From AEGEAN-183 sp045563675 (lineage in GTDB: Bacteria > Pseudomonadota > Gammaproteobacteria > Magnimaribacterales > Magnimaribacteraceae): a DNA stretch of 64,000 nucleotides. A model generated the notes under the pieces. The model saw nothing but the letters and a program-made list of their open reading frames with translations. It ran no database searches and was not told the origin of the DNA. Positions 50,095-59,617 of the stretch are shown here, one piece after another. How positions within the stretch are numbered: the stretch's first letter is position 1; each line of letters opens with the position of its first letter. Location: NCBI GenBank assembly GCA_045563675.1, contig JBJLIX010000001.1:496001-560000 (forward strand). Direction: 5' to 3'. A program made the translations under genes and the position numbers.

Positions 50095-50484
50095 TTATTT
50101 CTCTTCGAAATCTTCAACGGCCTTAGTGATCTCTTCGCTAGTATTTGGATAGATATAACCAGCCGCCATGGTTCCAACGCCTATAAAGCCAACCAATATC
50201 CCCACTCCCTCAAAGAAAGACCCCATAGCAAGGAGACCTAGAAAATAAATTCCAACACCTACAAAAGTGGTTATTAGACCGCCTCTACGATAGTCGACCG
50301 GCTCTTTCTTCCTCTCGTCAAAAATACTTAACAAACGTTCAAGTTTAATTGGGTCATCAAGGTTTTTTGATATTTCTAAAATAGTTTCATTTTTATGTTT
50401 GGTTTCATGATACTGCCAGTAAAAGACTGCCAGGGGCACTATGATTCCAACAGAAATTCCAGCAAGAGGTATTATTATGTCCAT
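50095..50484 (-). CDS. DUF6249-like membrane protein
   Basis: A 129-residue protein with an N-terminal helix (about residues 5-22), a charged segment (KHKNETILEISKNLDDPIKLERLL), the sequence DYRRGGLITTFVGVGIYFLG and a further hydrophobic pair. This layout resembles DUF6249 proteins, often found next to small regulators. It is first in a two-gene operon with the XRE gene. Function unknown. Confidence 0.6.
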   Translation of the reverse strand: MDIIIPLAGISVGIIVPLAVFYWQYHETKHKNETILEISKNLDDPIKLERLLSIFDERKKEPVDYRRGGLITTFVGVGIYFLGLLAMGSFFEGVGILVGFIGVGTMAAGYIYPNTSEEITKAVEDFEEK

Positions 50485-50504
50485 AATTTTTCCTTATAAT
50501 TAGA

Positions 50505-50554
50505 TATGTAACGTAAACTTATCACACTACATATGGGAAGTAAAGGTTACATTA
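50505..50554. promoter_or_regulatory. Inverted repeat in divergent promoter region
   Basis: ATGTAAC (50506-50512) and GTTACAT (50546-50552) form an inverted repeat that extends imperfectly (TATGTAACGTAAACTT against TAATGTAACCTTTACTT). It lies between the minus-strand DUF6249/XRE pair and the plus-strand GFA gene, so it may be an operator of the XRE protein. Confidence 0.4.
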
Positions 50555-50576
50555 TAAAATGTTATATAATTGTTTT

Positions 50577-50963
50577 ATGGAAAGGCGTATTGAGGGAGGT
50601 TGTTTTTGTGGTTCTGTTCGCTACAACTTCAAGAAAAATAATTACCTATCTTCGAATTGTCACTGTTCTATGTGTAGGCGCATTTCTGGGGCTGCATTTG
50701 TTTCTTGGATGGCTATTCCAAAGTCTTGTTTTCAATACACTCAAGGGGAGCCAAAAAAACTAACCTCTTCTTCTCATGGTTCTAGGTATTTTTGCCAGGA
50801 CTGCGGGACGCCCGTTGTCTGTCTCCTTGAAGAATATCCAGAACACACCTACGTAACTATTTGCAGTTTAGATAAACCTGAAGATTTTGACCCTAAAGGC
50901 GATATGTATACCGAAGACATGCTTCCTTGGGTAAAAAAAGGAGAATTAAAGCCCTCAACATGA
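50577..50963 (+). CDS. GFA-family zinc protein (CENP-V/glutathione-dependent formaldehyde-activating-like)
   Basis: About 128 residues from ATG 50577 (MERRIEGGCFCGSVRY). The zinc cysteines appear as GGCFCGSVRY, NCHCSMCRRISGAAF and FCQDCGTPV, the full GFA pattern. Members bind zinc through these cysteines; the proposed enzyme role with formaldehyde and glutathione is disputed. Its stop overlaps the next start (ATGA). Confidence 0.88.
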   Translation: MERRIEGGCFCGSVRYNFKKNNYLSSNCHCSMCRRISGAAFVSWMAIPKSCFQYTQGEPKKLTSSSHGSRYFCQDCGTPVVCLLEEYPEHTYVTICSLDKPEDFDPKGDMYTEDMLPWVKKGELKPST

Positions 50964-52777
50964 AAAGAATACTTAAATTTTTAAGCTACTTAATTTTAAG
51001 CGGCTTTGCATTGGCCTCCATATATGCAGCAAACCTCTTTCTAATGAAGCCCTATTCTTTAGATCATTATCTTGGTAAGGAATTGGTGGTGGGGCTAATG
51101 GATTCTCCTGAGTTTATGACATATATAGGCATTTTTGATAGATTCAGTCCAATACTAAAGCACAACCAAAAACTTTCAATTTCTACTCTTCAAGAGAATG
51201 AAGAGGCTCATCTAGATAACATAGAGCGCCTATCAATGCTTAGAAGTTACAACCCAGACAGCTTACACCCTAGTCAGAGGGTAACTCAAAAAATAGCAAT
51301 TTTTGATACTGAAAATGATATCTATGAATTTGAGAACTTTAGGTATCACTCTTACCCTTTTAACCAGATTGGGGGAAATCATTTAAACCTTGTAGAGTTT
51401 ATGACTGATACGCACCCTGTCCGAAATTACAGAGAGGCTTCAGATTATATAAAGAGAGTTGAGCTCTTTGATGAAGCATTAAATGCAAACTTAACATGGC
51501 TTCAAGAGCAAAAGAAACTAGGAATTTTTGCTCCCAGATATGTTTTTGATCATGTTATCCGCCAACTAAATGAAATGATTGCGTACAAGGACTCTGAGAA
51601 TCCCTTAATGCAGGTATTTATAAGGAAGTTAGAAGAGATAGATGTTGATGAAGTAGAGGTAGAAAAATTAAAAAGCCAATTGAGCTCAGCTATTCAGGCT
51701 GATGTTAAACCAGGTTTTCAGTCCATTTTAAAATTCATGGAAGATAATTATGAAAGCGCCAATGAACACCACGGGGTTTGGTCTCTACCAGGCGGTGATG
51801 ATTTTTATGCTTTAAGATTGAGGTCATACACAACCACAAATTATACGGCAGAAGAAATTCATCAAATAGGCCTTTCTGAAGTGGAAAGAATTGGAAAAAG
51901 AATGAAAGAAATCTTTGTTTTGTTGGGGTATGAGCTGAATAAGTCAGTAGGCGAAATGATGAATGACTTGAATGAGAATCCTGATTTTCTCTATGAAGAC
52001 ACGCCAGATAGAAAAGCAATTGTAGTTGCTGATTACAATAAAATGGTTAAAGAGGCAGAGGAAGATGTCAGGCCTTTTTTCGAAACATTCCCTGTAAGCC
52101 CAGTCGAAGTTAGGGCTGTACCAGAGTATTCAGAGAAAACAGCTGCTGGAGGCTACTATCAGGCACCTAGCTTGGATGGATCACGTCCAGGTGTATTTTA
52201 TGCAAATTTATACGATATAAAACAAACTCCTACTTTTGGAATGAGGACATTGACCTTTCATGAGGCCGTACCTGGTCACCACTTTCAAATAGCACTTAAC
52301 CAAGAAAATGATGAATTAACTTTATATAGAAAGCTTGGATATCGAACTTCTGCCTATACAGAAGGCTGGGCTCTTTACTCAGAGCAATTGGCTGTAGAAG
52401 TTGGCATGACAAAGAACTTGTATGATGAACTGGGCGTCCTTCAAAGTGAAATGTTTAGGGCAAACAGACTTGTTGTGGATACGGGTATTCATTTCAAAAG
52501 ATGGACCAGAGAAGAGGCAATGGAGTATATGAAAAAAACAACAGGTATGTCTGATACTGAGGTGAGAGTAGAAATTGAGAGATATATTGTTTGGCCGGGG
52601 CAAGCAACGAGTTACAAAATGGGAATGCTAAAAATTCTTGAACTTAGAGAAAAAGCAAAAAAAGAAATGGGTGACAATTTCGACCTTAAAGTCTTTCATT
52701 CGATTGTCCTAAATCAAGGCATTGTCCCTCTTTTTATCCTAGAGGACTTAATAAACGAGTGGATCGAAGGCTCTTAA
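50960..52777 (+). CDS. DUF885 family metallopeptidase-like protein
   Basis: A 605-residue protein from ATG 50960 with an N-terminal anchor (about residues 5-25). The family's metal site is visible as TFHEAVPGHHFQIAL and, further on, YTEGWALYSEQLA with a likely Glu ligand; YYQAPSLDGSRPGVFYANLYD is also conserved. It is probably a peptidase on the outer side of the inner membrane. The substrate is unknown. Confidence 0.85.
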   Translation: MKRILKFLSYLILSGFALASIYAANLFLMKPYSLDHYLGKELVVGLMDSPEFMTYIGIFDRFSPILKHNQKLSISTLQENEEAHLDNIERLSMLRSYNPDSLHPSQRVTQKIAIFDTENDIYEFENFRYHSYPFNQIGGNHLNLVEFMTDTHPVRNYREASDYIKRVELFDEALNANLTWLQEQKKLGIFAPRYVFDHVIRQLNEMIAYKDSENPLMQVFIRKLEEIDVDEVEVEKLKSQLSSAIQADVKPGFQSILKFMEDNYESANEHHGVWSLPGGDDFYALRLRSYTTTNYTAEEIHQIGLSEVERIGKRMKEIFVLLGYELNKSVGEMMNDLNENPDFLYEDTPDRKAIVVADYNKMVKEAEEDVRPFFETFPVSPVEVRAVPEYSEKTAAGGYYQAPSLDGSRPGVFYANLYDIKQTPTFGMRTLTFHEAVPGHHFQIALNQENDELTLYRKLGYRTSAYTEGWALYSEQLAVEVGMTKNLYDELGVLQSEMFRANRLVVDTGIHFKRWTREEAMEYMKKTTGMSDTEVRVEIERYIVWPGQATSYKMGMLKILELREKAKKEMGDNFDLKVFHSIVLNQGIVPLFILEDLINEWIEGS

Positions 52778-52818
52778 TGCCCAACAAATCTATTAGATAA
52801 TGCAATAGGGTAGTTTAT

Positions 52819-53358
52819 ATGAAGATTACTTTAAGGAGCTTTCATAGATATATAAGCTTAGCGATCTCCATCCAGTTGCTTTTATGGACAATTTCTGGAA
52901 TCTATTTTTCCTTTAACAAAATAGAAGAAGTGCGAGGAGAGCAATATCTTATTAAGGAATCAGGTCAACAATTTACCAGACCAGAAAATACAAAAAAGAT
53001 AAATTTTGAAGAGGCAAAGAGTCTAGTCATAGAAAAAACTACCCTTACCCCACTCGAACTTCAAGTGATAGAAGAGCCGGAGAGGGGCTCTGAGTTTAGA
53101 GGAAGGGACTTGCCTTTATATAAAATTATTTCTCAAAACGAAGAAGGTGAAACAATTAATATATATCAAGATCCTTACTCAGGAGAAATTATGGCTATAA
53201 GGTCTTCTCAATGGAGGTTGTGGGACTTGATGTGGGGGCTGCACATCATGGATTGGGCTGAAAGAGAAAATATAGATAATGTATTTTTAAAGTTATTTTC
53301 ATTTATTGCTTTATTTACAGCGCTCTCTGGAGTTATTCTCTTTTTTTATAAAAAATGA
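52819..53358 (+). CDS. PepSY-associated membrane protein
   Basis: A 179-residue protein with a first helix (SLAISIQLLLWTISGIYFS), a periplasmic PepSY-like domain (INIYQDPYSGEIMAIR) and a last helix (LFSFIALFTALSGVILFFYKK). The H-R-x-x-x motif at the start (SFHRYISLA) and LHIMDWAE resemble PepSY membrane proteins linked to iron or copper reduction. It overlaps the barrel gene by 4 bases. Confidence 0.75.
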   Translation: MKITLRSFHRYISLAISIQLLLWTISGIYFSFNKIEEVRGEQYLIKESGQQFTRPENTKKINFEEAKSLVIEKTTLTPLELQVIEEPERGSEFRGRDLPLYKIISQNEEGETINIYQDPYSGEIMAIRSSQWRLWDLMWGLHIMDWAERENIDNVFLKLFSFIALFTALSGVILFFYKK

Positions 53359-54449
53359 AAAAAGTATTTATAGCCATTCTTATATTCTCTGGGCTTAGCC
53401 TGGGTTCACTGATGGCAAGTGATAGCGGCTCGCATTCCTCTCACCAGATGATGTCAAAGCACAAATCCACTCATATGATGCTCTATGGCAATGCCCCCAT
53501 TGGATTGATGGCTGGCATGCATCATGGGGGATTTATGCTTTCAATAAAACAGGGCCATATGGAGATGACAGACAACATTCTTGATGGAAAGCATATTCCA
53601 TATTCTGAGATTCTTTCTTTGCCAAACAGTCCAGGAAGTCAGCCTAAAAACCTTTCTGTAGTTCCAACTAACATGAAAATGCAGATGACCATGATAAGCC
53701 TTATGTACGCTCCAATAGAAAAGGTTAATTTTATGGCAATGGGAACTTATACCTCCAAGGATATGAAGCTTAACTCTTATAGACCCATGATGGGCAGAGA
53801 TCTTTTAGGGTCTTTCAGTACTACCTCGGGCGACTTCTCCGACTTTTCTATGGGTATTTTATTTAAGCTGAAGGAAGCTCATGGGTCTAGGTGGCACATG
53901 GAAGTTTCTTTCCAAAATTCAACAGGAAGAAATGACACCATGGATACAGTTTTAACCCCAATGGGTACAAGCTCCAAGATAATATTGCCCTATGGTATGC
54001 AGTCAGGTGACGATGCTACTAGGTTGTTGTTGAGCTTAACAAACGTTAAAAAATATAAAGAAAAGATTGTTTTGGGAAACCAGTTAAAACAAAAATCATC
54101 TTTATCTGGCTGTGATTGGTGTTTTGGAGATGAGCTGGAGTACAACACTTGGGTGCAATATGAGCTGAAAAAATCTGTATCCCTATCCACTAGAATTAAA
54201 TTTACACATCGAGGTGAAATTTCTGGCAGGAACCCATTAATTAAAGCACCTGTTCAAACAGCTAATCCTAAAAATTATGGAGGCAAGGAACTACACCTAG
54301 GTCTGGGAGTAAACTTCTGGCCTAGCAAGTCAACAAAAAAGGGAAATATATTGGGCATAGAAGTACTTAAACCAATAGTTCAAAATAAAAATAATCTCCA
54401 AATGAAATCCAATTATCAGATTGTTTTGGGTTATGAAAGGTCATTTTAA
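53355..54449 (+). CDS. His/Met-rich outer-membrane beta-barrel-like protein
   Basis: A 364-residue protein with a signal peptide cut near LMASDSG. The next stretch is rich in His and Met (HSSHQMMSKHKSTHMMLYG, MAGMHHGGFMLS, KQGHMEM), a pattern of copper-handling proteins. The rest alternates polar and hydrophobic residues and ends in YQIVLGYERSF, whose final Phe is typical of outer-membrane barrels. Coupling to the PepSY gene suggests metal transport or sensing. Confidence 0.65.
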   Translation: MKKVFIAILIFSGLSLGSLMASDSGSHSSHQMMSKHKSTHMMLYGNAPIGLMAGMHHGGFMLSIKQGHMEMTDNILDGKHIPYSEILSLPNSPGSQPKNLSVVPTNMKMQMTMISLMYAPIEKVNFMAMGTYTSKDMKLNSYRPMMGRDLLGSFSTTSGDFSDFSMGILFKLKEAHGSRWHMEVSFQNSTGRNDTMDTVLTPMGTSSKIILPYGMQSGDDATRLLLSLTNVKKYKEKIVLGNQLKQKSSLSGCDWCFGDELEYNTWVQYELKKSVSLSTRIKFTHRGEISGRNPLIKAPVQTANPKNYGGKELHLGLGVNFWPSKSTKKGNILGIEVLKPIVQNKNNLQMKSNYQIVLGYERSF

Positions 54450-54457
54450 AGAGGGTC

Positions 54458-55600
54458 TCAATTTAAGGCCTTCGAGATCTCTTCATCTACATTGTAATTC
54501 CAGATCTTCTCAGTTCTCATAGCCAACAAGGGTGTGTGGCTCATTAATAGGTTTCTAGTAAATGCAGCTATAGGGTTTTTTATATGATTAAGCTTGCCCT
54601 GCAACATAGAGGCAGATTGAATCCTGTTATTTCTGTGAAGTCTGATCTTTTCATAAAGGGGTTGTACTTTATTGAAATCACAATCCAACTCCCCGGATAA
54701 AATAGCAAACGTGTAGGCATCTTCAATAGCCATACAGCCGCCTTGTCCTAAGAAAGGCACCATTGGGTGGGCTGCATCTCCAAGTAAAGTTATATTTTTT
54801 GAACACATTGATTTTAAAGAAGGCCTTATATGGATACCCCACTTATAAATAACTTCACTAGAACTAACCATAGAGAATATTTCTTCGTCGTAAAACTTAA
54901 AATCCTCTAAAAAGGCTTCTTTAGAGCCTTTCATTTTCCACGAGTCTTCGGTTGCTTCATTTGTTTTTACAACCCCTACGAAGCTAGTCCTTCCTTCATG
55001 ATCTATGGGGTAATTCACTACGTGAGTTCCAGGACCAAAGTGAAATTGAATATCCTTTATCTCAGAAAGGCCTATCCCCCTCCAGGCGCTGTATCCACTA
55101 TAAGCAGGCACTCCCGAAGAAGGAAAGTGATTTTGTCTAGCGGAAGATTTAATTCCATCACACGCCAGAACATGAGATACCTTATAGACCTCATTATTTG
55201 TAAATGTTATTTCACAAGAATCTGCATCTAAGCTTTTATATTCATGCTCGAAGAGAATCTCTCCGCCAAGTCCAACATAGCTTTGATGAATGACCTCAAT
55301 TAATTTTTGCCTACTCGAAGTTACCACTTCGGTATCAAGTCTCTTAATCTCTTTACCCTGGTAATGCATAACAGCCTTCTCAGGAACAAAAGACCTATCA
55401 ACAAAGTCATCTTTTATGCCTAATTTTTGAAGCGGCATTAGGGCGTTAGGAGAAATAGATATACCTGCGCCGTATTCACTAACTTCATCAGCTCTTTCAA
55501 AGACAACGGTATTGATTCCTTGCAGCCTTAAAGCACAGCCGACTGTAAGGCCTGCAATTCCGCCTCCAACTATTCCAATATGTGATGAGTAATTCTTCAC
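54458..55600 (-). CDS. FAD-dependent aromatic-ring hydroxylase-like monooxygenase
   Basis: A 380-residue flavoprotein of the salicylate hydroxylase/UbiH type. The FAD loop is IGIVGGGIAGLTVGCAL, the DG motif is VLACDGIKSSAR, and the second FAD motif is NITLLGDAAHPMVPFLGQGGCMAIEDA. It adds oxygen with NAD(P)H; the substrate is not visible. It converges with the barrel gene and diverges from the VOC gene. Confidence 0.85.
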   Translation of the reverse strand: MKNYSSHIGIVGGGIAGLTVGCALRLQGINTVVFERADEVSEYGAGISISPNALMPLQKLGIKDDFVDRSFVPEKAVMHYQGKEIKRLDTEVVTSSRQKLIEVIHQSYVGLGGEILFEHEYKSLDADSCEITFTNNEVYKVSHVLACDGIKSSARQNHFPSSGVPAYSGYSAWRGIGLSEIKDIQFHFGPGTHVVNYPIDHEGRTSFVGVVKTNEATEDSWKMKGSKEAFLEDFKFYDEEIFSMVSSSEVIYKWGIHIRPSLKSMCSKNITLLGDAAHPMVPFLGQGGCMAIEDAYTFAILSGELDCDFNKVQPLYEKIRLHRNNRIQSASMLQGKLNHIKNPIAAFTRNLLMSHTPLLAMRTEKIWNYNVDEEISKALN

Positions 55601-55658
55601 TCACACATTTTCAACTCTATAGGGGGTATAATCAAATAGAAATAAATAAGGAGGAAGA

Positions 55659-56054
55659 ATGTTCAGTCACATAATGGTAGGAGCAAATGATATAGAGGAA
55701 TCTAAAATCTTTTATGACAAGGTTTTGGGAGTGTTGGGAAGTGCACCGGGTGTATTGACGGTAAACCCAACAGGACACAAAAGGTATATGTATGTGGTCG
55801 GCGACATTATGTTTTTGATATCTGAACCAATTGATGACAATTCAGCTACCCACGGCAATGGAGGAACTATAGGATTTAGTGCAGACAGTCCAGAGACAGC
55901 AGATGCTTGGCATGAAGCGGGTATAAATAGTGGCGGCAATACATGTGAAGACCCTCCCGGAGCAAGAGAAGCAGATGGAATGAAATTTTATTTGGCCTAT
56001 TTAAGAGATCCGTCAGGAAATAAACTTTGCGCTCTCCACAATATGCAAGACTAA
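55659..56054 (+). CDS. VOC-family (glyoxalase-like) protein
   Basis: A 131-residue protein with two beta-alpha-beta-beta-beta units: MFSHIMVGANDIEESKIFYDKVLGVLG and GFSADSPETADAWHEAG ... LAYLRDPSGNKLCALHNMQ. His4 and the C-terminal region give plausible metal ligands. AGGAGG precedes the start. Substrate unknown. Confidence 0.85.
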   Translation: MFSHIMVGANDIEESKIFYDKVLGVLGSAPGVLTVNPTGHKRYMYVVGDIMFLISEPIDDNSATHGNGGTIGFSADSPETADAWHEAGINSGGNTCEDPPGAREADGMKFYLAYLRDPSGNKLCALHNMQD

Positions 56055-56100
56055 GGTCTTCATGAATAAATCTTTTATTTTTTTCTATAAAAATTAAAGA

Positions 56101-56709
56101 TTACTTGGGCGCTGATTTTGGCTGGTATTCATAATACCCATCCACAGGTATCATTAAGTGGACATAGGGGGTTCCCTTAAACATTACATAAGGAGCTCCC
56201 GTGGTGAAGTCTGTTGTTTGACCGCCAAGGCTCGCCGGGTCTTTTGGCATAAGCATCAAATGAGGTCCCGACTCAATAAAGTGAATTGGATTTGATCCCT
56301 CTCTATCTCCTTCAGAATAAGCTCTAAAATTATCTACTCCAGTATCTCCATGTAGCATCCACAGCCATCCATCACTTTCCATTTCAGGTATAGTTTGGTT
56401 CATATAAGCATCAACCCAATTTAAAGAGGCTGCATCAGCACAAGCAGGATTTGCATCGTGCGGAGTTTTAAAACCCTCTTTCGGCATTGGCATGAAGGGC
56501 AGACAGACCCACCCATTGGTTCCTTCTCTCAAAACCTTACCGCTACCATCTTTGACAGTAGCAAAATCTCCAATGAAAGCAGGAGCTGCGGTTGAATAAG
56601 CCCATATTTGCCATTTGGCACTATTATGAGGGCCATAAGGCTCTTTGGCCAAAAGGCTAGAAGAAAGAATAAAAGCTATAAAAGATAGTATTAAAGACCT
56701 TATTAACAT
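56101..56709 (-). CDS. Secreted conserved hypothetical protein
   Basis: A 202-residue protein with a signal peptide (LILSFIAFILSSSLLAKEPYG). It has WQIWAYSTAAPAFIGDFATV, GTNGWVCLPFMPMP and DAYMNQTIPEMESDGWLWMLHGD, and the end GTPYVHLMIPVDGYYEYQ. I do not know a function for this family. It is transcribed alone on the minus strand. Confidence 0.65.
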   Translation of the reverse strand: MLIRSLILSFIAFILSSSLLAKEPYGPHNSAKWQIWAYSTAAPAFIGDFATVKDGSGKVLREGTNGWVCLPFMPMPKEGFKTPHDANPACADAASLNWVDAYMNQTIPEMESDGWLWMLHGDTGVDNFRAYSEGDREGSNPIHFIESGPHLMLMPKDPASLGGQTTDFTTGAPYVMFKGTPYVHLMIPVDGYYEYQPKSAPK

Positions 56710-56786
56710 AATTTTTTCCTATATTGTTAGGTGTATTTTGATATAAAAAAAATTAAATAACAAATAAAGAAAGGCTAGATTTAGGA

Positions 56787-57548
56787 TTGATTTTTTTTAT
56801 ACCTTCTTTATCCTGCCTTCCCTTGAAATATATAATTTTTACAACAATTCTTTTAACTTCATTAGCTTTTGCTCAAGAAGAAAAAGGGTATCCTTGGCTG
56901 GAAAGCCTTGATCCAGGAGAGGGTTATAAAGAATCCGGACATAGATTATCTGCACTTGCCTTTGGGCTTAATCCGCTTGAGAAGTTTAACGGCGAAGAAG
57001 AAGTTTTGTTAGTTTCTGTACATGGAAGCAGAAGTGAAGGGTACGAATGGATATACCCACTTCAAACGCTAGATACAGAAAATAGCGCAACATTCTTTTA
57101 CAAATGGGACGACAGCAAGTGTTATATAAATTCAGCTAAAAAGTTAAGATTTAATTTATCTAAAGAGATCAAAAAGCTTCCCAGTTTGAAAAGGTTAGTC
57201 ATTATTGGCCATAGTTATGGAGGGGTTTTGGTAACTTCTTTGGTAGAAAACTGGAAGAATAACTTACCAACTGAAATTCATTCAATTGCCGGACCAATTG
57301 GTTCCGCCTTTTCTAGAAATGCCTGTACTTTCAATCCTCCCGAAAGAATTCCTAATAAACTTACTTTTTATCAGTGGAAAACACAGCATCACTTAGATGT
57401 TGCATTTAAAAGATTAAAAAACGATCCTCAGGATTTAAACTTATTGGGAAGTGAGACAACTAGGCTTCCTGAAGCATACAGAGGAAGGAGACTAGGTCAT
57501 AATTGGTCTATCAGCTGGGTGGCTGATAAGCTTGGACCATTAAACTAA
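56787..57548 (+). CDS. Secreted alpha/beta-hydrolase-like protein
   Basis: A frame of 253 residues from TTG 56787; the signal peptide is at about residues 12-29. The nucleophile motif GHSYGGVL is near residue 143 with LVSVHGSRSEGYEW as the oxyanion region, and a His in RRLGHNWS near the C-terminus. It resembles lipase-like Ser hydrolases. The start is uncertain. Confidence 0.65.
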   Translation: MIFFIPSLSCLPLKYIIFTTILLTSLAFAQEEKGYPWLESLDPGEGYKESGHRLSALAFGLNPLEKFNGEEEVLLVSVHGSRSEGYEWIYPLQTLDTENSATFFYKWDDSKCYINSAKKLRFNLSKEIKKLPSLKRLVIIGHSYGGVLVTSLVENWKNNLPTEIHSIAGPIGSAFSRNACTFNPPERIPNKLTFYQWKTQHHLDVAFKRLKNDPQDLNLLGSETTRLPEAYRGRRLGHNWSISWVADKLGPLN

Positions 57549-57552
57549 AAAG

Positions 57553-58665
57553 ATGTCTTTAAAAAAAAATCTTATGGGCCTAACCAAAGAGGAGTTAGGA
57601 GATTATTTCTTGAGTCTAGGCGAAAAGGAATATAGAGCCACACAAATAATTAAATGGGTACACCAAAAGGGTGTAAGTGATATTTCTAAGATGACTGATT
57701 TATCTCTGGAATTAAGGGAAAGGTTAGTTAAAGAGTGTGAGGTTAGAGTGCCGGAAGTAATTTATCAAGCCGACTCTAAGGATGGAACGAGAAAGTGGGT
57801 AATCAGCGTTGGAGAAGGCGATTTAATTGAGATGGTTCTAATACCTGAAGGCAAAAGGGCAACTCTTTGTATATCTTCACAAGTTGGATGTGCAATAGAT
57901 TGCAGTTTTTGTGCTACAGGGAAACAGGGCTTTTCTAGGAATCTCTCTTTGGATGAGATCATAGGCCAGCTGTGGATAGCTGAGAATTCTTTTGATAAAT
58001 CAAAAGATATATACAAAAGAAACATATCGAATGTGGTTATGATGGGCATGGGAGAGCCCTTGAATAACTTCGAACCTGTGGTAAAAGCAATGGGGCTTAT
58101 GTTGGATAGTAATGCTTATGGGCTATCAAAAAGAAGAGTAACTTTAAGCACATCTGGTTTAGTGCCTCAAATAAAAGAGTTATCTAAACATTCTGATGTA
58201 TCTCTAACTATTTCTTTACATGCTCCAAATGACGAATTAAGAAATGAACTAGTACCTGTAAATAAGAAATACCCAATAAAAGAGCTCCTTCAGTCAGTAA
58301 GGTTATATGTTGATAAATGCAATGATAGTAGGGTGACGACTTTTGAGTACATTTTAATAGACAGGGTCAATGATTCTCTTAAGCTTGCAAAGGAATTGGC
58401 AGATTTACTGTTAGATTTTCCTTGTAAGATTAATTTAATCCCTTTTAATTCTTTTTCTGAGTCAAGTTATAAAAGGCCTTCTAATAATAGAGTAAAAAGA
58501 TTCCAGGAATTGCTGCAATCAAAGGGCTATGTAGTCACCATAAGATCTACAAGAGGAGATGACATAATGGCTGCTTGCGGACAGCTGGTAGGAAAGGTTA
58601 ATGATAAGACCAGAAGAAAAGAGAGAAATAAAAAGAAGGAATTAATTCAAGTTAAATCAATATAA
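57553..58665 (+). CDS. rlmN: Dual-specificity 23S rRNA/tRNA adenine C2-methyltransferase RlmN
   Basis: A 370-residue radical SAM enzyme. The CxxxCxxC motif is CAIDCSFCATGKQGF, MGMGEPLNN and RVTLSTSGL follow, and the methyl-carrying cysteines lie in the C-terminal ACGQL and near GDDIMAACG. It methylates A2503 of 23S rRNA and A37 of some tRNAs. It starts 4 bases after the hydrolase gene. Confidence 0.95.
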   Translation: MSLKKNLMGLTKEELGDYFLSLGEKEYRATQIIKWVHQKGVSDISKMTDLSLELRERLVKECEVRVPEVIYQADSKDGTRKWVISVGEGDLIEMVLIPEGKRATLCISSQVGCAIDCSFCATGKQGFSRNLSLDEIIGQLWIAENSFDKSKDIYKRNISNVVMMGMGEPLNNFEPVVKAMGLMLDSNAYGLSKRRVTLSTSGLVPQIKELSKHSDVSLTISLHAPNDELRNELVPVNKKYPIKELLQSVRLYVDKCNDSRVTTFEYILIDRVNDSLKLAKELADLLLDFPCKINLIPFNSFSESSYKRPSNNRVKRFQELLQSKGYVVTIRSTRGDDIMAACGQLVGKVNDKTRRKERNKKKELIQVKSI

Positions 58666-58676
58666 AGGAAAGAAGG

Positions 58677-59600
58677 ATGAACAGAGTGCTACAACACCTG
58701 GGCTCTAAATACCCCATTATCCAGGCCCCAATGGGCTGGATTGCAAGAAGTAGATTAGCTTCTGCTGTTTGTAATGCAGGAGGCTTTGGAGTCATAGAAA
58801 CCTCTTCAGGGGAGGTAGAGAATTGCAAGGTAGAAATTGAAAAAATGGCAGAACTTACTGACAAACCATTTGGTGTTAACTTGCCTTTACTCTTTTTACA
58901 AGATGACAGCATGGTTGAGTTTTGTGTTTCCCACGGAGTTAAGTTTGTTACAACTTCAGCTGGAGACCCCTCTAAATACGTAGATATTTTGAAATATGCT
59001 GGCATAACGGTTTACCATGCAGTTCCAAGCGTAGAAGGTGCATTAAAGGCTGCCAATGCCGGAGTAGATGGCTTAGTTGTTGAAGGAACTGAAGGGGGTG
59101 GTTTTAAGAATCCAGAAGAAGTGGGGCTGTTAGTTTTAATTCAAGCTATAAGAAAAGAATTAGATTTACCTATAGTTGCAGCAGGAGGCATAGTTGATGG
59201 AACAGGCATGGCCTCCGTATTTGCTTCCGGTGCTGAGGGCATTCAAATGGGAACAAGATTCGTATCAAGTAAAGAGAGCCCTGTTCATGAAAACTTTAAG
59301 AATAAAATTCTCGATTCAACAATACAAGGAACCTGGATTTTAAATAAAACTTCAAAACCAGTTATAAGAGCTCTTAGAACTGATTTTACAAAAAAGATTC
59401 ATGATTCAGGAGTAATGGAAATGAAGGACATGTCTAACATCCAAGACTTGTATTTTGGTGGAGATATGAATGCTGCTCCGGCACTCTCAGGGCAATCTGC
59501 TGGCTTAATAGACAAAGTTAAATCAGTAAAAGAAATTATTGAGGAGACTGTACTAGAATTTAATGAAGCTTGTGACAACCTGCATAAATTCAAACTATAG
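58677..59600 (+). CDS. Nitronate monooxygenase/2-nitropropane dioxygenase family FMN enzyme
   Basis: A 307-residue TIM-barrel flavoprotein. The start KYPIIQAPMGWIARSRLASAVCNAGGFGVIE, the core VVEGTEGGGFKNPEE and the FMN phosphate site IVAAGGIVDGTGMASVFASGAEGIQMGTRF are typical. It may detoxify nitronates or act as an enoyl-reductase-like enzyme (FabK is related). Confidence 0.86.
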   Translation: MNRVLQHLGSKYPIIQAPMGWIARSRLASAVCNAGGFGVIETSSGEVENCKVEIEKMAELTDKPFGVNLPLLFLQDDSMVEFCVSHGVKFVTTSAGDPSKYVDILKYAGITVYHAVPSVEGALKAANAGVDGLVVEGTEGGGFKNPEEVGLLVLIQAIRKELDLPIVAAGGIVDGTGMASVFASGAEGIQMGTRFVSSKESPVHENFKNKILDSTIQGTWILNKTSKPVIRALRTDFTKKIHDSGVMEMKDMSNIQDLYFGGDMNAAPALSGQSAGLIDKVKSVKEIIEETVLEFNEACDNLHKFKL

Positions 59601-59617
59601 AGAATGTAGATCCTCTA

